Part shown: positions 60,079-64,000 of the stretch, piece after piece | How positions within the stretch are numbered: position 1 is the first letter of the stretch | How the letters are laid out: every line of letters begins with the position of its first letter | From: Pseudomonadota bacterium | GTDB taxonomy: Bacteria > Pseudomonadota > Gammaproteobacteria > Burkholderiales > Burkholderiaceae_C | Reading direction: 5' to 3' | Length of the DNA stretch: 64,000 nucleotides | Assembly (NCBI GenBank): GCA_018241405.1 | Contig: JAFEDY010000022.1 | Location: 1 to 64,000 of the forward strand | Translations under genes and position numbers: made by a program | Notes under the pieces: model-generated | What the model was told of the DNA's origin: nothing | The model's database searches: none | What the model saw: only the letters and a program-made list of their open reading frames with translations

Positions 60079-60620
60079 CAGCGGTACGACAGTTCGACGC
60101 GGCGGTTCTGCGCGTAGGCGCTTTCATTGTTGCCCTGCACGGCAGGTTTCTCCTTGCCGAAGCTCACAGCCTCCATCTGGGCATCGGGCACGCCCATCAG
60201 GGCCAGCGCGCGGCGCACGGCCTCGGCGCGCTTTTGGCCCAGCGCCAGGTTGTATTCGCGGCCGCCGCGGTCGTCGGTATGGCCTTCAAGATTGACCTTG
60301 CGCGCGGATGATGCCTTCAGGTAGCGCGCATGGGCCTCCAGCACCGACTGGTATTCGGGCTTGACGGCAAAGCTGTCGAAGTCGAAATAGACAATGCGCG
60401 CCACACCCACGGGGCCGCCGGCCTCGCGACCGGACTGGGTCAGGTCGACCGGGGCCACGCCGCTTTGGCCGGTGTTGCCCGAGTTGGCGCCGGGCATGGT
60501 GGAGGTGGCGCCTTTGTCCTCGACCGGGGCCTCGTCGAGCTTCACGCCGGAGCTGCAACCCGCCATGAGGGCGGCGATGGTGAGGGCAATGGAAACGCGC
60601 TTGAAGGTGGATTGCTTCAT
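60078..60620 (-). CDS. pal: Peptidoglycan-associated lipoprotein Pal
   Basis: Pal ties the outer membrane to peptidoglycan. The 180-residue protein has a lipobox (IAALMAGCSS, Cys22), a flexible region and an OmpA-like domain (VYFDFDSFAVKPEYQSVLEAHARYL, NLEGHTDDRGGREYNLALGQKRAEAV, FGKEKPAVQGNNESAYAQNRRVEL). It lies between tolB (43 bp) and cpoB (overlap), in the usual order. Confidence 0.95.
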   Translation of the reverse strand: MKQSTFKRVSIALTIAALMAGCSSGVKLDEAPVEDKGATSTMPGANSGNTGQSGVAPVDLTQSGREAGGPVGVARIVYFDFDSFAVKPEYQSVLEAHARYLKASSARKVNLEGHTDDRGGREYNLALGQKRAEAVRRALALMGVPDAQMEAVSFGKEKPAVQGNNESAYAQNRRVELSYR

Positions 60621-60663
60621 TGTGACTGTCCTGAGAAAAAGTGGTTAGAAATACTGGTTCGCT

Positions 60664-61992
60664 TCATTGCTTCTGGAATGGTCCCCAGTCGGGCTCGCGG
60701 ATGTCGCCGCCCTGGCCGGCCAGTCGGGCCTTGATCTTGCCGTCCAACGTGGTGGTCATCAGGGCCTCGCGGCCCTGCTGCTGGGTGGCGTAGAGGATGA
60801 GCCGGCTGTTCGGGGCAAAGCTCGGGGTTTCATCGTCGCTGGTGTCAGTGATGGCCGTAGCGGTGCCCGACTTCAGGTCCATCACATGCAGCTTGAAGGC
60901 GCCGCCCACGCGCGAGATATAGGCCAGCCACTGCCCGTCGGGGCTGATGGCCGGCGAGATGTTGTAGTTGCCGCTGAAGGTGACGCGCTCGGCGTTGCCG
61001 CCGCCGGCCGCCACGCGGTAGACCTGGGGCGAGCCGCCGCGGTCGCTCACAAAGTAGATGCTGCGGCCGTCGCTGGAATACGCGGGCTCGGTATCGATGC
61101 CGCTGCTTTGCATCAAGCGGCGCGGCTCGCCGCCGTTGGCATCGATGGTGTAGAGCTGCGAGCCGCCGTCACGGCTCAGCGTCACGGCCAGCGTGCGGCC
61201 GTCGGGCGACCAGGCGGGCGCGCTGTTGGAGCCGCGGAAGTTGGCGATCAGCCGGCGCCGGCCGGTGGCCACGTCATGCACATAGACCACGGGCTTGCGC
61301 GACTCGAACGACACATAGGCCAGCTGCGTGCCCGTGGGCGACCAGGCCGGCGAGATGATGGGCTCGGGACTGGACAGCGCGGACTGCGCGTTCTCGCCAT
61401 CGGCATCGGCCACCCACAGGCTGTAGCGCGAACCGACCTTGGTCACATAGGCAATGCGCGTGGAGAAGATACCGCGTTCGCCGGTGAGCTTTTCGTAGAT
61501 GAAGTCCGCAATGCGGTGCGCCACCAGGCGCAGGTCGCCCTGGGTGACGACGAAGCTCTGCCCGCCCAGATCCTGGCCCTTGACCACGTCCCACAGGCGA
61601 AAGCGTACGTCGTAGCGCCCGTCGGCCAGGCGCGTGACGCTGCCGGTGCTCAGGGCGTCGGCTTTGCGCTGGCGCCACTGCGAGAGGTCTGGGCGCGAGG
61701 TTTCATCCAGCGCCACGCCCGCAGCATCGACACCGACGAAGCGGCCGCTGCGCTCCAGGTCGGCCTGCACGATGGCGGAGATTTTCTGCGGCGACTGCGC
61801 CTCGCCACGCAGGGGCGCGATGGCGATGGGCAGCTGGGTGAGGCCCACGCCCGTGATCTCGACGCGAAACTGTGCGAGCGCGGGAGCGCCGACGCCGGCC
61901 GCCAGGGCCGCCACGGCGCCGCGCCGCGACATGGGCGCAAGGGTGGTGAAAAAGGGGGAAGAGGAGGAATAAGGAGTGCGGTCAATAGTCAT
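60664..61992 (-). CDS. tolB: Tol-Pal system protein TolB
   Basis: TolB is a periplasmic propeller protein that binds Pal. The 442-residue product has an exported N-terminus with an RR pair (MSRRGAVAALAAGVGAPALA, residues 21-40), an alpha/beta domain, then repeats of the PAWSPDGRTLAV type forming a six-bladed propeller, ending GGDIREPDWGPFQKQ. TolQ, TolR and TolA are not beside it. Three 11-bp repeats end four bases before the start codon. Confidence 0.93.
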   Translation of the reverse strand: MTIDRTPYSSSSPFFTTLAPMSRRGAVAALAAGVGAPALAQFRVEITGVGLTQLPIAIAPLRGEAQSPQKISAIVQADLERSGRFVGVDAAGVALDETSRPDLSQWRQRKADALSTGSVTRLADGRYDVRFRLWDVVKGQDLGGQSFVVTQGDLRLVAHRIADFIYEKLTGERGIFSTRIAYVTKVGSRYSLWVADADGENAQSALSSPEPIISPAWSPTGTQLAYVSFESRKPVVYVHDVATGRRRLIANFRGSNSAPAWSPDGRTLAVTLSRDGGSQLYTIDANGGEPRRLMQSSGIDTEPAYSSDGRSIYFVSDRGGSPQVYRVAAGGGNAERVTFSGNYNISPAISPDGQWLAYISRVGGAFKLHVMDLKSGTATAITDTSDDETPSFAPNSRLILYATQQQGREALMTTTLDGKIKARLAGQGGDIREPDWGPFQKQ

Positions 61993-61996
61993 TGGG

Positions 61997-62029
61997 AACC
62001 GTCAAATAACCGTCAAACAACCGTCGAAT
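61997..62029 (-). repeat. Three tandem 11-bp units before tolB
   Basis: Units AACCGTCAAAT, AACCGTCAAAC and AACCGTCGAAT follow each other without gaps (61997, 62008, 62019). The spacing equals one helical turn, and the block starts five bases from the tolB start codon, so it could be a binding site or a leader element. Confidence 0.7.
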
Positions 62030-62125
62030 GCCGATCAACACAAGCGCGCATGTTACACATAACGTAGCGCGCCTCGTGACAAACTGTGCTGCGGCGCAAA
62101 AGCCGAAACGTAGAATCCGCCCCTC

Positions 62126-63907
62126 ATGCAAGACTTGAATCATAGCGCCACCAAGACCGCCTCGCCGCAGGCAGCGGCGCCGCTTTCGCTGCTGGCCCGG
62201 TTGCGGCGCCTGCACACCTACTTCGGCTACCAGCGCCTGGCGTGGACCATGGCCCTGTTGGGGACCGTGGTGGCGGCCATCACCGAACCCTTGATTCCCG
62301 CGCTGCTCAAACCCTTGCTCGATCAGGGCTTCACTGAGGGATCGTTGCAACTGTGGATGGTTCCCGTGGCCATCATCGGCGTGTTCCTGGTGCGCGGGCT
62401 GGCGCAGTTCACCAGCCAGTACGCGCTGAGCCGCATCGCCAACGAGGGCATGCTGCGCCTGCGCACGGCCTTGTTCGAGCGATTGCTGGCGGCCGACATG
62501 GGGTTGTTCCAGCGCCAGTCGGCCAGTGCCCTGTCCAACACCGTGGTCTACGAGGTGCAGAGCGGCTTCAACGCGCTGGTGCATGCGCTGATCGGCCTGT
62601 CGCGCGACGGCTTTACCCTGGTCGCGCTGCTGGGCTACCTGATCTATCTGAACTGGCAGCTCACGCTCATCGTGGCCGTGCTGGTGCCGGGCGTGGCCTG
62701 GGTCATGAAGACCCTGTCGCGGCGCCTGTACAAGATCACCAAGAGCAGCCAGCAGGCCACCGACGACCTGGCCTATGTGGTGGAGGAAAACGTGCTGGCC
62801 CATCGCATGGTGCGCCTGCATGGCGCCCAGGCCGAGCAGGGCCGGCGCTTCGACAGCCTGAGCCAGAAGCTGCGCCAGCTGGCCATCAAGTCCACGATTG
62901 CCTCGTCGGCCATGACGCCCACGACGCAGCTGCTGTCGGCCGGCGCCCTGTCCACCGTGATCTGCATCGCCCTGTGGCAAAGCCATGGCCATGGCGCCAA
63001 GGATGTGACGGTGGGCGGCTTTGCCTCCTTCATTGCCGCCATGCTGATGCTGATCGCCCCGATACGCCGGCTGGCCGACGTCGCCAACCCCATCACGCGC
63101 GGCGTGGCGGCGCTGGAGCGCGGCCTGGTGCTGCTCAGCGACACACCCGCGGAAACGGGCGGTACGCACGCCGCGGATCATGCCCGGGGCGCGATCAGCC
63201 TGCGCGGTGTCACCGTGTCCTTCGACGCCGAGCACGAGCCCGCGCTGGATGGCGTGAGCCTGGACATACGCCCCGGCGAGGTGGTGGCCCTGGTGGGCCC
63301 CTCGGGCGCGGGCAAGACCACGCTGGTCAACCTGCTGCCGCGCTTCGTGTCGCCCAGCAGCGGCCAGGTGCTGCTTGACGGTGTGGCCGCCGAGGACTGG
63401 AGCCTTCCATCCCTGCGCGCGCAGTTCGCGGTGGTCAGCCAGGACGTGGTGATGTTCAACGACAGCATCGCCGCCAACGTGGCGCTGGGCGCCCCCATCG
63501 ACGCGCAGCGCGTGCAGCAATGCCTCGCAGCCGCCAACCTGGCCCGGCATGTGGCCGCCCTGCCCCAGGGCATGGACACGCTGGTAGGGCACAACGCCAC
63601 GCAGCTGTCGGGCGGGCAGCGCCAGCGGCTGGCAATTGCGCGCGCGCTGTACAAGGACGCGCCGATCCTGATCCTGGACGAGGCCACGTCCGCCCTCGAT
63701 ACCGAGTCCGAGCGCCTGGTGCAGGAGGCCCTGCAGCGCCTGATGCGCGGGCGCACCACGCTGGTGATCGCGCACCGCCTGTCCACTATTGAGCACGCCG
63801 ACCGCGTCGTGGTAATGGAGCGCGGGCGCATCGCGGAACAGGGCACGCACGCCGAACTGGTGGCCGCCGGCGGGCTGTTCGCGCGCCTGCAGGCGCATAC
63901 GAATTGA
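62126..63907 (+). CDS. msbA: Lipid A export ATP-binding/permease protein MsbA
   Basis: MsbA flips lipid A-core across the inner membrane. The 593-residue half-transporter has six membrane helices (about 35-320) and an ATPase domain with Walker A VGPSGAGKTT, signature LSGGQRQRLAIARAL, Walker B ILILDEATSALD and IAHRLSTI. TAGAAT lies 8 bp before the start region. It is divergent from tolB. Its stop codon is at the edge of a family repeat. Confidence 0.93.
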   Translation: MQDLNHSATKTASPQAAAPLSLLARLRRLHTYFGYQRLAWTMALLGTVVAAITEPLIPALLKPLLDQGFTEGSLQLWMVPVAIIGVFLVRGLAQFTSQYALSRIANEGMLRLRTALFERLLAADMGLFQRQSASALSNTVVYEVQSGFNALVHALIGLSRDGFTLVALLGYLIYLNWQLTLIVAVLVPGVAWVMKTLSRRLYKITKSSQQATDDLAYVVEENVLAHRMVRLHGAQAEQGRRFDSLSQKLRQLAIKSTIASSAMTPTTQLLSAGALSTVICIALWQSHGHGAKDVTVGGFASFIAAMLMLIAPIRRLADVANPITRGVAALERGLVLLSDTPAETGGTHAADHARGAISLRGVTVSFDAEHEPALDGVSLDIRPGEVVALVGPSGAGKTTLVNLLPRFVSPSSGQVLLDGVAAEDWSLPSLRAQFAVVSQDVVMFNDSIAANVALGAPIDAQRVQQCLAAANLARHVAALPQGMDTLVGHNATQLSGGQRQRLAIARALYKDAPILILDEATSALDTESERLVQEALQRLMRGRTTLVIAHRLSTIEHADRVVVMERGRIAEQGTHAELVAAGGLFARLQAHTN

Positions 63908-63972
63908 TACAAAAAAGATAGCTGCCCGCGCTTGTCAGACAAGCGCTGGAGGTCAACAACGCCTCAAACAAT
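63904..63972. repeat. Family repeat copy K
   Basis: TTGATACAAAAAAGATAGCTGCC, CGCGCTTGTCAGACAAGCGC and TGGAGGTCAACAACGCC, with a clean GCGCTTGTC/GACAAGCGC palindrome. It carries the msbA stop and lies between msbA and the gene that enters from the right. Confidence 0.8.
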
Positions 63973-64000
63973 GCGGGCGATGCAGGCCCCGGCGCTCTGG
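63964..64000 (-). CDS. Possible C-terminal end of a gene cut by the window edge
   Basis: One minus-strand frame reads QSAGACIARIV and then a stop at 63964, just as other genes here end in a family repeat. Only about eleven codons are in the window, so identity cannot be given and the call is tentative. Confidence 0.3.
   Translation of the reverse strand, partial: QSAGACIARIV

Overview
The window looks like a chromosomal segment of a Comamonadaceae betaproteobacterium (Acidovorax / Alicycliphilus / Diaphorobacter type). The basis is uniformly high GC, the gene content (split propionyl-CoA carboxylase with methylmalonyl-CoA mutase, otn/ltn tetronate genes, lone tolB-pal-cpoB) and a dispersed palindromic repeat built on TAGCTG..AGCGCTT..AAGCGCT, which I associate with this family. 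The genus cannot be fixed from the sequence alone.

Layout. 1-4.1 kb: a minus-strand envelope cluster with a two-component system (kinase cut by the window edge), two paralogous COG4705 membrane proteins, a DedA protein, a small lipoprotein and a secreted PepSY protein. 4.2-6.9 kb: a DUF3592 membrane protein, an acyltransferase and a VOC-fold protein. 7-15.6 kb: propionyl-CoA to succinyl-CoA pathway (pccA, pccB, meaB, methylmalonyl-CoA mutase) with a divergent GntR regulator; a small unknown gene and a VapBC-type toxin-antitoxin pair sit inside it. 15.8-27.2 kb: tRNA-Ser, lysC, tilS, accA, an AlkA-type glycosylase, cysS, then a plus-strand envelope set (TPR protein, L,D-transpeptidase, two peptidyl-prolyl isomerases, lpxH, mtfA). 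27.2-32 kb: catabolism of four-carbon acid sugars (otnI, otnC, otnK, denD, ltnD), followed by an aceE-type pyruvate dehydrogenase E1 with no E2/E3 beside it. 34.9-37.8 kb: two hydrolases, arfB, aroQ and a small secreted protein. 38-51.5 kb: glnS with a GIY-YIG gene fused onto its stop codon, lipoprotein, M23 peptidase, two pseudouridine synthases, RarD, nuclease, MFS exporter, DHH phosphoesterase, an unrecognised 608-residue protein and osmC.

The most unusual part is 51.1-56.8 kb. A single 1367-residue gene encodes an N-terminal membrane anchor, fourteen blade-like repeats of exactly 42 residues (two seven-bladed YCF48-like propellers, predicted periplasmic), a second membrane segment and a cytoplasmic KAP-type P-loop NTPase with further membrane helices. 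It is flanked by a direct duplication of about 666 bp taken from the convergent osmC and ylqF genes. The left copy has intact osmC plus a ylqF fragment; the right copy has an osmC fragment plus intact ylqF. That is the arrangement left by single-crossover integration of an incoming DNA. No recombinase is present. A membrane-spanning sensor/NTPase, perhaps for phage or envelope conflict, is my inference.

57-64 kb returns to core genes: ylqF, tRNA-Lys, tcdA, tolB-pal-cpoB and msbA. At least eleven copies of the family repeat lie just downstream of genes, often supplying their stop codons; one lies in frame inside tilS.
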